This document shows, piece by piece, positions 15,986-24,946 of a stretch of 28,950 nt of DNA. Location of the stretch: NCBI GenBank assembly GCA_964609795.1, contig CAZSTC010000030.1:1-28950 (forward strand), written 5' to 3'. Made by a program: the position numbers and the translations under genes. The notes under the pieces were generated by a model, which was given only the letters and a program-made list of their open reading frames with translations, had not been told where the DNA came from and searched no databases. Positions within the stretch are counted from its first letter, which is position 1, and each line of letters starts with the position of its first letter. The stretch comes from UBA1412 sp964609795. GTDB lineage: Bacteria; Verrucomicrobiota; Verrucomicrobiia; Limisphaerales; UBA1412.

Positions 15986-17682
15986 ACTCATCTAATATGC
16001 CTGGTACTAAAAACCTTATCGCTATTGGATCCGACCACAGAGGTTTTAATACTAAACAAGCCCTCCAACCAATACTTGCAGGTAAAGGTTACATTTTATC
16101 TGATTGTGGCACCTATTCTTCAGAGTCTTGTGATTATACGGACTACGCTGAAAAAGTTTGCCGGATGGTATTGGACGGCACTGCGAAATATGGTATTCTC
16201 ATTTGCTGTACCGGGATTGGCATGAGTATGGCCGCCAACAAGTTTCAGAAAATTCGCGCAGCACTGGTGAGTAATGTGCACGATGCAGTTCTTACCCGAA
16301 AACATAACAACGCCAATGTGTTATGTTTGACTGAGTCAACTTCGCCTGACGAAGTTATGAAGATAGTAGATGCTTTTCTTAATACAGCCTTTGAAGGCGG
16401 AAGACACGAACGGAGGATTAAAAAAATGGAACAAATGACCACTACAACAGATGCTCTGCAACTAGCAGACCCTCAAATAGCAACTCTTATTGAAGCCGAA
16501 AAACAGCGTCAAACGGACCACTTGGAGTTGATCGCCAGCGAAAACTTTGTCAGCCCAGCCGTTTTGCAGGCTCAAGGTTCTGTTTTAACCAATAAATATG
16601 CTGAAGGTTACCCGGCAAAACGCTGGTATGGAGGGTGCGAGTACATTGACGAGATTGAGAAACTCGCCATCGAGCGAGCCAAACTCCTCTTCGGAGCCGA
16701 ACACGCAAACGTTCAGCCACATTGCGGCAGCTCAACGAACATGGCGGTTTACTTCGCATTTTTGAAGCCTGGCGATCGTATTCTGACAATGGATTTGACC
16801 CATGGAGGTCACCTCACTCACGGAAATAAGGCTAACTTCTCGGGTAGATTCTTCGAAGTCAAACACTATGGAGTCACCAAGGAAGAAGAAGTCATTGACT
16901 ACGACTCTTTGGCTAGAATGGCCGAGGAATATCGTCCCAAGATGATCACGGTCGGAGCCAGTGCCTACCCCAGAATAATTGATTTCAAACGCATGGGTGA
17001 AATTGCACGCTTGGTGAATGCGTACCTCCTGGCGGATATTGCTCACATTGCTGGCTTAGTAGCAGCGGGATATCACCCATCCCCTGTTGGACACGCTGAT
17101 TTTGTCACCACAACCACACACAAAACGCTTCGAGGCCCACGTGGGGGACTTATCCTTTGCGCAGAGAAGTATGCGAAGGAAATTGATTCGCAAATTTTCC
17201 CCGGAATTCAAGGAGGTCCTCTGGAGCATGTTATTGCGGCAAAAGCTGTATGTTTTCAGGAAGCCTTGCAGCCTGCTTTTAAAGAGTACCAAAAGCAAAT
17301 CGTCCTTAACGCAAAAGTTATGGCAGATGAGTTAAAAGCTCGGGGACATCGCCTGGTTAGCGGAGGAACAGACAATCATTTAATGTTGGTTGATGTTGGC
17401 CAAAAAGGGCTTTCTGGCAAGGAATGCCAAATTGCATTGGATTTGGCTGGCATCACGGTTAATAAAAACACAATTCCTTTTGAGACCCGCTCTCCTTTCC
17501 AGGCAAGTGGGATTCGAATCGGGACACCAGCACTGACTACCCGCGGCATGCGCGAAACGGAGATGAAATTTATCGCTCAGCTGATTTGCGATGTGCTGGA
17601 AGATATTACTAACTCGGAGATAATAAATAGGGTTCGCAATCAAGTAGAAGATCTAACAAAACAATTTCCATTACCTTACTAA
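15982..17682 (+). CDS. rpiB-glyA: Fused ribose-5-phosphate isomerase B - serine hydroxymethyltransferase
   Basis: A single frame of 566 residues holds two complete enzymes. Residues 10-147 are RpiB, with SDHRG (17-21), the catalytic-Cys loop ILICCTGIGMS (72-82, where C75 aligns with the active Cys and C76 replaces the usual Gly) and RKHNNANV (106-113). Residues 149-566 are SHMT, 418 residues as in free enzymes. The SHMT part has LIASENF at 183-189, D352 and H355 for the cofactor, the PLP lysine K381 in TTTTHK, and RIGTPALTTRG at 512-522. There is no stop codon between the parts. At the junction, M149 (ATG 16426) is preceded by GGAGGA at 16412-16417, so SHMT can also start on its own. RpiB interconverts ribose and ribulose 5-phosphates. 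SHMT converts serine to glycine and loads tetrahydrofolate. The start overlaps the phosphatase stop by 4 bases. Confidence 0.9.
   Translation: MNSSNMPGTKNLIAIGSDHRGFNTKQALQPILAGKGYILSDCGTYSSESCDYTDYAEKVCRMVLDGTAKYGILICCTGIGMSMAANKFQKIRAALVSNVHDAVLTRKHNNANVLCLTESTSPDEVMKIVDAFLNTAFEGGRHERRIKKMEQMTTTTDALQLADPQIATLIEAEKQRQTDHLELIASENFVSPAVLQAQGSVLTNKYAEGYPAKRWYGGCEYIDEIEKLAIERAKLLFGAEHANVQPHCGSSTNMAVYFAFLKPGDRILTMDLTHGGHLTHGNKANFSGRFFEVKHYGVTKEEEVIDYDSLARMAEEYRPKMITVGASAYPRIIDFKRMGEIARLVNAYLLADIAHIAGLVAAGYHPSPVGHADFVTTTTHKTLRGPRGGLILCAEKYAKEIDSQIFPGIQGGPLEHVIAAKAVCFQEALQPAFKEYQKQIVLNAKVMADELKARGHRLVSGGTDNHLMLVDVGQKGLSGKECQIALDLAGITVNKNTIPFETRSPFQASGIRIGTPALTTRGMRETEMKFIAQLICDVLEDITNSEIINRVRNQVEDLTKQFPLPY
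16412..16417 (+). promoter_or_regulatory. Internal Shine-Dalgarno sequence at the rpiB/glyA junction
   Basis: GGAGGA lies 8 bases before the in-frame ATG 16426, where the SHMT domain begins. It is among the best ribosome binding sites in the window, and it sits inside an open frame where the codons cgg agg att encode Arg-Arg-Ile of the linker. Confidence 0.7.
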
Positions 17683-17707
17683 GGTAGTTGTATAACTTAT
17701 TCATCAT

Positions 17708-19264
17708 ATGGCAAAAGAACCATCTAAAACGGGAACTAAACGTGGGCGTCCTCCAAAAATTCGTCCGCAAGAAGAAGAATTGCCTCTAGAAACCTCCTCT
17801 CAAGAAGAGGCCGCGGCCCGAAAAGCTCATTATCGCTCCACACCTCCTACAGAGGAAACTCCTGAAAATTCGCTCGAGGAAGTCATGCCGGTATCAGCTG
17901 CCACACCTCAAGAGGTCATCCTTAAAGAAATGAATATCAAGCCGGGTGAACTCCCTGAAGATGTTGATGAAGAAGAATTGCCGCCCGTTTCCAGTCAGGA
18001 GATGGCAAACGCTCTGGACACCAGTATACTCCAATCAAAGGGGATCCATGAGCTCAATGAAATGGCCCGCGAATTGGGGATTGAGAACTTTGGGACTCTC
18101 AAAAAACATGAGCTCATTTTCCAGATACTTCAACGGAATGCGCGCCGAAGTGGCGTCATCATTTCTGACGGTGTACTGGAGGTATTACCCGATGGCTTTG
18201 GTTTTTTGCGCTCTCAGACCTTTAACTACCTGCCGTGTCCGGAAGATATTTATGTTTCCCCATCTCAGATTCGGCGCTTTAATCTCCAAACAGGTAATCT
18301 GGTGGCCGGACGCATTCGCTCACCCAGAGATAAAGAGCGCTTCTTTGCTCTACTCCAAATAGAAACAGTAGATAATGAAGACCCTGATAAGGCTAAAGAT
18401 AAAACTCATTTTGAGAACCTGACGCCGCTCTTCCCCAACAAGCGTTTTATTTTAGAGAGCAAATTGAATGATCCTTCAGCCCGCGTAATGGATATTATTT
18501 GCCCTATCGGAAGGGGAACGCGTGGTCTTATTGTCGCCCCGCCACGTACCGGCAAAACGGTCCTGATGCAAAATTTGGCCAATTCGATATTAACGAACAA
18601 CCCGGAGGTTTATCTTTTTATTCTCCTGATTGATGAACGGCCTGAAGAAGTGACTGATATGCAGAGAACCTGCGCCCCGGCTGAAGTAGTAAGCTCCACC
18701 TTTGATGAGCCTCCGGAGCGTCACGTTCAGGTGGCTGAGATGGTTATTGAGAAAGCCAAACGCATGGTAGAGCGCAAAAAAGATGTCGTTATCCTCTTAG
18801 ATTCGATTACGCGCCTGGCCCGTGCCTACAACACCGTACAACCTCACTCTGGAAAAATTTTATCCGGCGGCGTGGATGCCAATGCGCTGCATAAACCTAA
18901 GCGCTTCTTTGGTGCGGCTCGTAATGTAGAAGAAGGGGGCTCTCTCACCATTATTGCAACAGCTTTGATAGATACCGGATCCCGAATGGATGAAGTTATC
19001 TTTGAAGAATTTAAGGGAACGGGAAACATGGAAGTGGTGCTTGACCGGCATTTGGCTGAAAGGCGCATTTTCCCCAGTATCAATATAGCCCTTTCTGGAA
19101 CTCGTAAGGAAGAATTGCTCTATCATCCCGATGAGTACGAACGCATTGTTCTGTTGCGTCGCGCTTTGACAGGAGTACCGGCAGTCGAAGGTATGGAAAA
19201 GCTTTTGGATAAGCTCAAGCAAACACGAAGCAACATCGAATTTCTTTTGACCGTAAAAATATAG
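17708..19264 (+). CDS. rho: Transcription termination factor Rho with N-terminal extension
   Basis: A protein of 518 residues, about 100 longer than E. coli Rho. The first 95 residues are low-complexity, start with an AT-hook-like RGRPPK (12-17) and then become strongly acidic and proline-rich. The Rho N-terminal helical domain follows (LQSKGIHELNEMAREL). Next is the OB-fold RNA-binding domain with DGFGFLR (162-168) and DIYVSPSQIRRF (180-191). The ATPase core has Walker A APPRTGKT (277-284), Walker B VVILLDS (360-366) and the Q-loop and R-loop region around LSGGVDANALHKPKRFFGAA. The Walker A has Arg-Thr where E. coli has Lys-Ala. It unwinds RNA from polymerase as a hexamer. It lies 25 bases after rpiB-glyA and 16 bases before the ferredoxin subunit gene. 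Confidence 0.97.
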   Translation: MAKEPSKTGTKRGRPPKIRPQEEELPLETSSQEEAAARKAHYRSTPPTEETPENSLEEVMPVSAATPQEVILKEMNIKPGELPEDVDEEELPPVSSQEMANALDTSILQSKGIHELNEMARELGIENFGTLKKHELIFQILQRNARRSGVIISDGVLEVLPDGFGFLRSQTFNYLPCPEDIYVSPSQIRRFNLQTGNLVAGRIRSPRDKERFFALLQIETVDNEDPDKAKDKTHFENLTPLFPNKRFILESKLNDPSARVMDIICPIGRGTRGLIVAPPRTGKTVLMQNLANSILTNNPEVYLFILLIDERPEEVTDMQRTCAPAEVVSSTFDEPPERHVQVAEMVIEKAKRMVERKKDVVILLDSITRLARAYNTVQPHSGKILSGGVDANALHKPKRFFGAARNVEEGGSLTIIATALIDTGSRMDEVIFEEFKGTGNMEVVLDRHLAERRIFPSINIALSGTRKEELLYHPDEYERIVLLRRALTGVPAVEGMEKLLDKLKQTRSNIEFLLTVKI

Positions 19265-19280
19265 AACAAACATCACCTTA

Positions 19281-19529
19281 ATGAACTCAGATCAACAAGA
19301 GCCTACTCCCTCTTTGCCTCGACCCATAATTGATGTCGAGGAGTGCAAAGCTTGTGGACGATGCGTAGCCGCCTGCCCAAAACATGTGCTTCGCTTTTCA
19401 AAAAAATTCAACAGCAAGGGGGTTATCCCCGTTGAATATACAGGAGAAGGCTGTATTGGCTGTGGCATCTGTTTCTACAACTGTCCGGAACCATACGCAA
19501 TTGAAGTTCACAAAAAACCAAGACTCTAA
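19281..19529 (+). CDS. korD: 2-oxoacid:ferredoxin oxidoreductase, ferredoxin-like delta subunit
   Basis: A protein of 82 residues with two [4Fe-4S] motifs, C22-C25-C28-C32 and C58-C61-C64-C68, each ending CP. The length and the Glu-rich stretch before the first motif (IDVEECKACGRC) match the delta subunit of KOR/VOR complexes rather than a free ferredoxin. It carries electrons from the TPP site to soluble ferredoxin. The alpha-subunit gene begins 8 bases later. Confidence 0.9.
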   Translation: MNSDQQEPTPSLPRPIIDVEECKACGRCVAACPKHVLRFSKKFNSKGVIPVEYTGEGCIGCGICFYNCPEPYAIEVHKKPRL

Positions 19530-19537
19530 AAAGATAA

Positions 19538-20599
19538 ATGAATTTATTTGCTAAAGGTAATGATGCCGTTGTTATTGGCGCTTTGTATGCCGGTTGCGAC
19601 GCTTACTTCGGGTACCCTATAACCCCTGCTAGCGAGATAGCTCATTCAGCCGCTGAATGGTTTCCTAAGCTGGGGAGAGTTTTTTTACAGGCTGAGTGCG
19701 AAACGAACTCTATCTACATGGTTTATGGCGCGGCATCGGCTGGTAAACTCAGCATGACGGCCTCCAGTGGACCCGGCCTCAGCTTAATGCAGGAAGGGGT
19801 CTCCTATTTGGCCGGATCGCAATTGCCTGCTGTAATAGTTAACGTCATGAGAACGGGACCAGGTCTCGGAAATATTGGTCCAGAGCAAGGCGACTACAAT
19901 CAATCCGTAAAAGGTGGCGGTCACGGCAACTATCACAATATTGTTCTAGCTCCGGGAAGCGTGCAGGAAATGTGTGATTTCACGATTCGTGCTTTCTCTC
20001 TTTCCGTAAAATATCGGAACCCTGCCGTTGTTTTAACCGATGGCGTTCTCGGACAAATGATGGAGCCGCTTGAACTGCCCGCAAAAGAGCTTCCACAGCC
20101 CGAGACCAGCAGCTGGGCCATTCAGGGAGATAAGAAAACACTGCAAAACCTGGTGACCTCAATTATCCTGCAGCCCGAAAAACAAGAGGAGTTTAATTAC
20201 ATGCTCCAAGAAAAGTACGAAAGCATGAGCTGCGAGGCCAGCGCCGAAAGCTGGCTTACAGAGGATGCTGATTTAATCATTACTGGCTATGGTATTGTTG
20301 GCCGCATAGTTCGTACGGCGGTGGAAGAACTCAGAGCTCAAGGCGTTAAAGCTGGCCTCTTTCGTCCTCAAACCTTATTCCCTTTCCCGGAGAAACAGCT
20401 ACAGGAAATCATCTTGATAAGACCTAATTGTCAGATATTAGTTGCCGAGTTGAGCAATGGTCAATATCGAGACGACGTACTTTTGCATCTAGGTGAACAA
20501 TGTCCCAAAGTTCATTTTATTAACCGCATGGGTGGCATCCTGTTGGAAGTGGATGCTATTGTCCGAAAGGTTAAGGAAATCTTAATAGTTCAAAGCTAA
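19538..20599 (+). CDS. korA: 2-oxoacid:ferredoxin oxidoreductase, alpha subunit
   Basis: A protein of 353 residues. It holds the pyrimidine-binding domain of TPP enzymes, with GYPITPASEI (25-34) and the block around E53 and E55 (QAECETNS). It also has GPGLSLMQEGVSYLAG, with the downstream swapped domain after about residue 230 (LIITGYGIVGR). It oxidatively decarboxylates a 2-oxoacid to acyl-CoA with reduction of ferredoxin, together with the flanking subunits. Sequence style and length fit the 2-oxoglutarate or 2-oxoisovalerate group (KorA/VorB) rather than pyruvate. The exact substrate is not certain. The beta-gamma gene starts 14 bases downstream. Confidence 0.92.
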   Translation: MNLFAKGNDAVVIGALYAGCDAYFGYPITPASEIAHSAAEWFPKLGRVFLQAECETNSIYMVYGAASAGKLSMTASSGPGLSLMQEGVSYLAGSQLPAVIVNVMRTGPGLGNIGPEQGDYNQSVKGGGHGNYHNIVLAPGSVQEMCDFTIRAFSLSVKYRNPAVVLTDGVLGQMMEPLELPAKELPQPETSSWAIQGDKKTLQNLVTSIILQPEKQEEFNYMLQEKYESMSCEASAESWLTEDADLIITGYGIVGRIVRTAVEELRAQGVKAGLFRPQTLFPFPEKQLQEIILIRPNCQILVAELSNGQYRDDVLLHLGEQCPKVHFINRMGGILLEVDAIVRKVKEILIVQS

Positions 20600-20613
20600 T
20601 CTCATTTTATTCT

Positions 20614-22032
20614 ATGTCTATTTTAAAAACTCAGGGGCTTTACGAGCTTTTTACCCGCAAAGGCCCTTCAAACCAGAGAGCAACTCATTATTGTGCGGGC
20701 TGCGGACACGGGATTGTTCATAAGTTAATTGGTGAGGCACTGGTAGAACTTGGAATTCAAGAGCGAACCCTATTTATCAGCCCTGTAGGCTGTAGCGTAT
20801 TCTGCTATTATTATATGAACGCAGGAAACGTCCAAGTAGCCCATGGCAGGGCCCCGGCAGTAGGAACGGGGTTAGCGAGAACCTTGAATAATAAAGTCGT
20901 TATCAGCTACCAAGGAGATGGCGATTTGGCTGCAATTGGTTTCAACGCCACTTTTCAGGCTGCTAATCGAGGAGAAAGTATTGCTGTCTTTTTTATCAAC
21001 AATGCGATCTATGGAATGACGGGTGGGCAGATGGCACCAACCACTCTATTGGGGCAAAAAACAGCGACATCTCCATACGGGCGAGACCCTCTAACTATGG
21101 GCTATCCAATTCATGTCTGTGAAGTGCTTAATCAGCTTCATGCACCGGTCTACATTGAGCGCGTCTCCGTAGCGGATACACCGCGTATTATGAAGGCTAA
21201 AAAAGCTATCCGAAAAGCGTTGGAGATTCAAAGAGACTCCAAAGGATATACTTTTGTAGAGATACTCAGTCCTTGCCCTACTAACTATAAGGGCACTACG
21301 CTGGAGGCAGCTCAATTTTGCATTAACGAAATGGAAAAAGAGTATCCCCTCTCCTGCTTGCGGGATCGCTCAGCGGAAGTACAGGCCAAGCCAGAAATGC
21401 CTTCCAGGGTTCAGGCTCATGATTTCTTTCCTCTGATTTCGGATTCTGATGAAATCAAAGCAACGAATGATAATAATGTTTCCACTAAGCATTTTAAGTT
21501 TTCAGGCTTTGGTGGGCAAGGAATACTCAGTTTGAGTCAAGTCATAGCCAAAGCCGCTCAAACAGCCGGACTTCACGTTTCCTGGCTTCCGACTTATGGC
21601 CCTGAGCAGCGTGGCGGCTCTGCTGCCTGTTCGGTTATTATCAGCGGTAAACATATTGGATCGCCTGAAGTGGTTTCCCCAAATGTTTTGGTGGTGATGA
21701 ATCAGCCTTCCTTTGAGCGTTTTGCACCTGCTGTTCCAAAAAATGGAGTGATCCTTTGTGACTCTCACATTCCCATCGATAAAGTTCCCATAAAAGAAGG
21801 TGTTCGGCTTGTTTCCTTCCCTGCAATTGAGATGGCTAACCAAATGGGGGTGCCTAAGGCCGGAAACACAGCCCTTTTAGGAGCAATGGCTGCTTTGGAT
21901 TTAATACCTTTATCCACAGATATTCTTCTTAACACGTTAGAGAAAAGCTTCAAATCCAAGCAGGCAATAGTAGAAAAGAATCGTCTCATTTTTGATGCTG
22001 CCTACCGCTGGATTAAAGACCAGGCTAAATAA
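20614..22032 (+). CDS. korB-korC: 2-oxoacid:ferredoxin oxidoreductase, fused beta and gamma subunits
   Basis: A protein of 472 residues made of two subunits that are often separate. Residues 1 to about 250 are the beta subunit, with CAGCGHG (27-33) and the TPP-diphosphate motif GDGDLAAIGFNATFQ (101-115). A linker of about 38 residues, rich in Ser, Asp and Glu, follows. Residues 289-472 are the gamma subunit, with FSGFGGQGI (292-300) and YGPEQRGGSA. The linker looks like a spacer and has no stop. With KorA and KorD it completes a four-function complex in three genes. IleS follows 29 bases later, so the complex is part of the large housekeeping operon. Confidence 0.93.
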   Translation: MSILKTQGLYELFTRKGPSNQRATHYCAGCGHGIVHKLIGEALVELGIQERTLFISPVGCSVFCYYYMNAGNVQVAHGRAPAVGTGLARTLNNKVVISYQGDGDLAAIGFNATFQAANRGESIAVFFINNAIYGMTGGQMAPTTLLGQKTATSPYGRDPLTMGYPIHVCEVLNQLHAPVYIERVSVADTPRIMKAKKAIRKALEIQRDSKGYTFVEILSPCPTNYKGTTLEAAQFCINEMEKEYPLSCLRDRSAEVQAKPEMPSRVQAHDFFPLISDSDEIKATNDNNVSTKHFKFSGFGGQGILSLSQVIAKAAQTAGLHVSWLPTYGPEQRGGSAACSVIISGKHIGSPEVVSPNVLVVMNQPSFERFAPAVPKNGVILCDSHIPIDKVPIKEGVRLVSFPAIEMANQMGVPKAGNTALLGAMAALDLIPLSTDILLNTLEKSFKSKQAIVEKNRLIFDAAYRWIKDQAK

Positions 22033-22061
22033 TTTTTTTTCAATCAAGTTTACAAAGATAG

Positions 22062-24890
22062 ATGGATTATAAGAATTCTCTGAATTTGCCTAAGACCGCT
22101 TTCCCTATGAAAGCGGATCTTTTAATGCGTGAACCCGAGCGGCTGAAACGCTGGCACGAAAACAATCTTTACTCTAAAATTATATCCTCCCGTAAGGATG
22201 CGCCCCGTTACATTCTCCATGATGGCCCTCCTTTTGCCAATGGAGATGTGCATGTGGGGACGGCACTCAACAAAATTTTAAAGGACATCATTATCCGCCA
22301 TAAAACCTTGATGGGATTTAACGCTCCTTACGTTCCTGGCTGGGATTGCCATGGTCTGCCCATTGAATACAAGGTAATGCAGGAGGCTCGCAAAAAATAC
22401 AAAGATGAAGCAGAAATTACTCCTGTCGCTATTCGAAAGGAATGTGAAGCATATGCACGCAAGTATGTTGCCATCCAAAAAGATCAATTCAAACGACTGG
22501 GTGTGCAGGGCGACTGGGATAATCCTTATCTTACATTATTACCTGAACTCGAAGCGGAGGAGCTGCGTCTCTTTGCCGATATTGTAGAAAAAGGGTTCGT
22601 CTATCGGGGGAAAAAACCTGTTTATTGGAGTATCCCGTGCAAAACAGCACTGGCGGAAGCGGAAGTGGAATACGCTGACCACGAAAGCCCCAGTATTTAT
22701 GTAAAATTCCCCGTTGCAGGGCGCAAGAACACATTCGTCATTATTTGGACAACTACGCCTTGGACTCTTCCTGCCAACTTGGCTGTTGCATTTAACCCGA
22801 AACTGGATTATTTGGAAGTCTTGGTCGATCAGGAGGTGTATCTCGTGGCCGTAGATCTTCTGAATCAGGTAGCTGAAAAATGCGGATGGAATAATCATCA
22901 AATCATCCGCACTGTTCAAGGAGACGCCTTGAGTCAAATCACCTGCCACCATCCTTTCTGCAAGCGCGAATCTAAACTTTATCCTGGGGATTTTGTGGAA
23001 AGCTCCACGGGTACAGGCTTTGTCCATATTGCACCCGGTCATGGAATGGAAGATTATATTTTGGGTTTACAAAATGGACTTCCTGTCTATTCTCCTGTGG
23101 ATGACGCTGGTTGCCTAATTCATACCAACGATTTACCAGCGGAACAACAAATCCCCGCTGCCCTTCTGGGACTTTCTGTCCTGGAAAAACAGGGTCAATC
23201 CGCTGCTAATGAGGGAGTGATTGCGCTTTTACGTCAGCAAAATCAACTATTAGCCTTGGAACCATATTCTCATTCGTACCCGCACTGCTGGAGAAGCAAA
23301 ACACCAGTAATCTTTCGGGCTATGGATCAATGGTTCATAAAAATTGACCATGAAAAGTTCCGTCAAAAGGCTCTTGAATGCATTTCTTCATCTGTCTCCT
23401 GGATACCGGACTGGGGCCGCAATCGTATAGAAGGTGCTGTCCAAAACCGCCCCGACTGGTGTATCTCGCGGCAACGCACGTGGGGGGTACCCATCCCTGC
23501 TTTTTACGACGCTAATGCAAACCCTATTCTGGAAGCTTCAATTATTCGCTCTATCGCAGACCTGGTTGAAAAACATGGTTCCAATATCTGGTTTGAAAAA
23601 ACAGCTGAAGAACTTTGGAAAACAGTACGTCCAGAACAGTGGGACCGCCCAGAAGCGCTTAGCAAAGGGTCTGATACCCTGGACGTATGGATAGACTCCG
23701 GCTCCACATCCAGATCAGTTCTCATGCAAAGAAAGGAACTGAATCATCTCCCAGATCAGAAACAACCGGTGTGGGTATCTGACATGTACTTGGAAGGAAG
23801 CGACCAGCATCGCGGCTGGTTCCAGTCTTCCCTATTGCTTTCCTTAGCCGGCAATGGTCATGCACCCTATCGGACCGTGTTAACACACGGGTTTATGGTT
23901 GATGCAGATCGCGAAAAAATATCCAAGAGCAAACAAGGTGCTTACCAAAAGCCTCAAACTTCAGATGCCTATATAAAGCAATATGGTGCTGATGTACTCC
24001 GGCTTTGGGTGGCGTCTCAAGATTTTCGTAATGACATCGTTGTCAGCGAGGAACGCATCAATAAAGTGGGTGAAACTTATCGTGCAATCCGCAATGCATT
24101 GCGCTATCAGCTTTCGAACTTGCATGACTTCAACCCTCTCGAACATACGATACCGCTTGAAAAGCTAACACCATTGGACCGCTGGATTCTTGATGCCTTT
24201 TCAACAATGGAAAAAGAGGTGATGAATGCTTATGAAAGATCTGAATTCCATCAGGTTTATCAAAAGATCAGCCAGTTCATTTCCATGGAGCTGTCGGCGA
24301 TTTATCACGATGCTATTAAGGATCGAATGTACACCGATAGGAGTGATTCCATTAGGCGTCGTTCAACTCAAACAACGCTGCATCACATGCTCTCTCAGCT
24401 TTGTATTCTTCTTTCCCCCATTCTGGCTTTTACTGCTGACGAAGCATGGGAATACGTTCCCGGTAACGAAGGAAAGGGTTCAGTCCACCTGAGCTATTAT
24501 AAAGCAACAAATTTTGCGCTGACTTCAAAAGAAAAATCGCTTTGGTCTTTGCTCTTCCAGCTTAGAGGTCCTGCTCTGGCTGAATTGGAAAAAGCACGTC
24601 AATCAAAGATAATCGGTAAATCTCTCGAAGGAAAGATGACTATTTCGGCGCATCCTTCTCTCTTGCCTTTGCAATCTGACGAGCGGGAACTATTGAGAGA
24701 ACTATTAAATTTAAGTCAGCTCACAGTCACACCAACAGATGCAGCACCCGAAGACATCAAATCCGCAGTTTTTGAAACGGCTCCTGCAGACGGAACTAAA
24801 TGTGAACGCTGCTGGCATTTCGAGACGTCAGTTGGAGAGAACGAACAACATCCGACTCTCTGTTCTCGGTGCTTGCAAGCCGTGCAATAA
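22062..24890 (+). CDS. ileS: Isoleucyl-tRNA synthetase
   Basis: A protein of 942 residues, the bacterial (type 1) length. It has the HIGH-like motif HVGT (64-67) within GPPFANGDVHVG, a large CP1 editing domain between about 200 and 400, and the KMSKS-like loop KISKS (619-623). The C-terminal zinc finger has C914/C917 and C934/C937 (CERCW and CSRC). It charges tRNA-Ile and edits misactivated valine. The zinc-ribbon ending is typical of the type sensitive to mupirocin, but resistance cannot be judged here. It is cotranscribed with the kor genes and folC. Confidence 0.98.
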   Translation: MDYKNSLNLPKTAFPMKADLLMREPERLKRWHENNLYSKIISSRKDAPRYILHDGPPFANGDVHVGTALNKILKDIIIRHKTLMGFNAPYVPGWDCHGLPIEYKVMQEARKKYKDEAEITPVAIRKECEAYARKYVAIQKDQFKRLGVQGDWDNPYLTLLPELEAEELRLFADIVEKGFVYRGKKPVYWSIPCKTALAEAEVEYADHESPSIYVKFPVAGRKNTFVIIWTTTPWTLPANLAVAFNPKLDYLEVLVDQEVYLVAVDLLNQVAEKCGWNNHQIIRTVQGDALSQITCHHPFCKRESKLYPGDFVESSTGTGFVHIAPGHGMEDYILGLQNGLPVYSPVDDAGCLIHTNDLPAEQQIPAALLGLSVLEKQGQSAANEGVIALLRQQNQLLALEPYSHSYPHCWRSKTPVIFRAMDQWFIKIDHEKFRQKALECISSSVSWIPDWGRNRIEGAVQNRPDWCISRQRTWGVPIPAFYDANANPILEASIIRSIADLVEKHGSNIWFEKTAEELWKTVRPEQWDRPEALSKGSDTLDVWIDSGSTSRSVLMQRKELNHLPDQKQPVWVSDMYLEGSDQHRGWFQSSLLLSLAGNGHAPYRTVLTHGFMVDADREKISKSKQGAYQKPQTSDAYIKQYGADVLRLWVASQDFRNDIVVSEERINKVGETYRAIRNALRYQLSNLHDFNPLEHTIPLEKLTPLDRWILDAFSTMEKEVMNAYERSEFHQVYQKISQFISMELSAIYHDAIKDRMYTDRSDSIRRRSTQTTLHHMLSQLCILLSPILAFTADEAWEYVPGNEGKGSVHLSYYKATNFALTSKEKSLWSLLFQLRGPALAELEKARQSKIIGKSLEGKMTISAHPSLLPLQSDERELLRELLNLSQLTVTPTDAAPEDIKSAVFETAPADGTKCERCWHFETSVGENEQHPTLCSRCLQAVQ

Positions 24891-24946
24891 GTAACAGCGA
24901 TACATCCTAATGGAATGTGGAATGGTTGTATGCCCACTGTTTTTCT

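Noticed and set aside
22033..22061. T-box or other leader control of ileS
   Set aside because: Only 29 bases separate ileS from korB-korC, which is far too short for such a leader.
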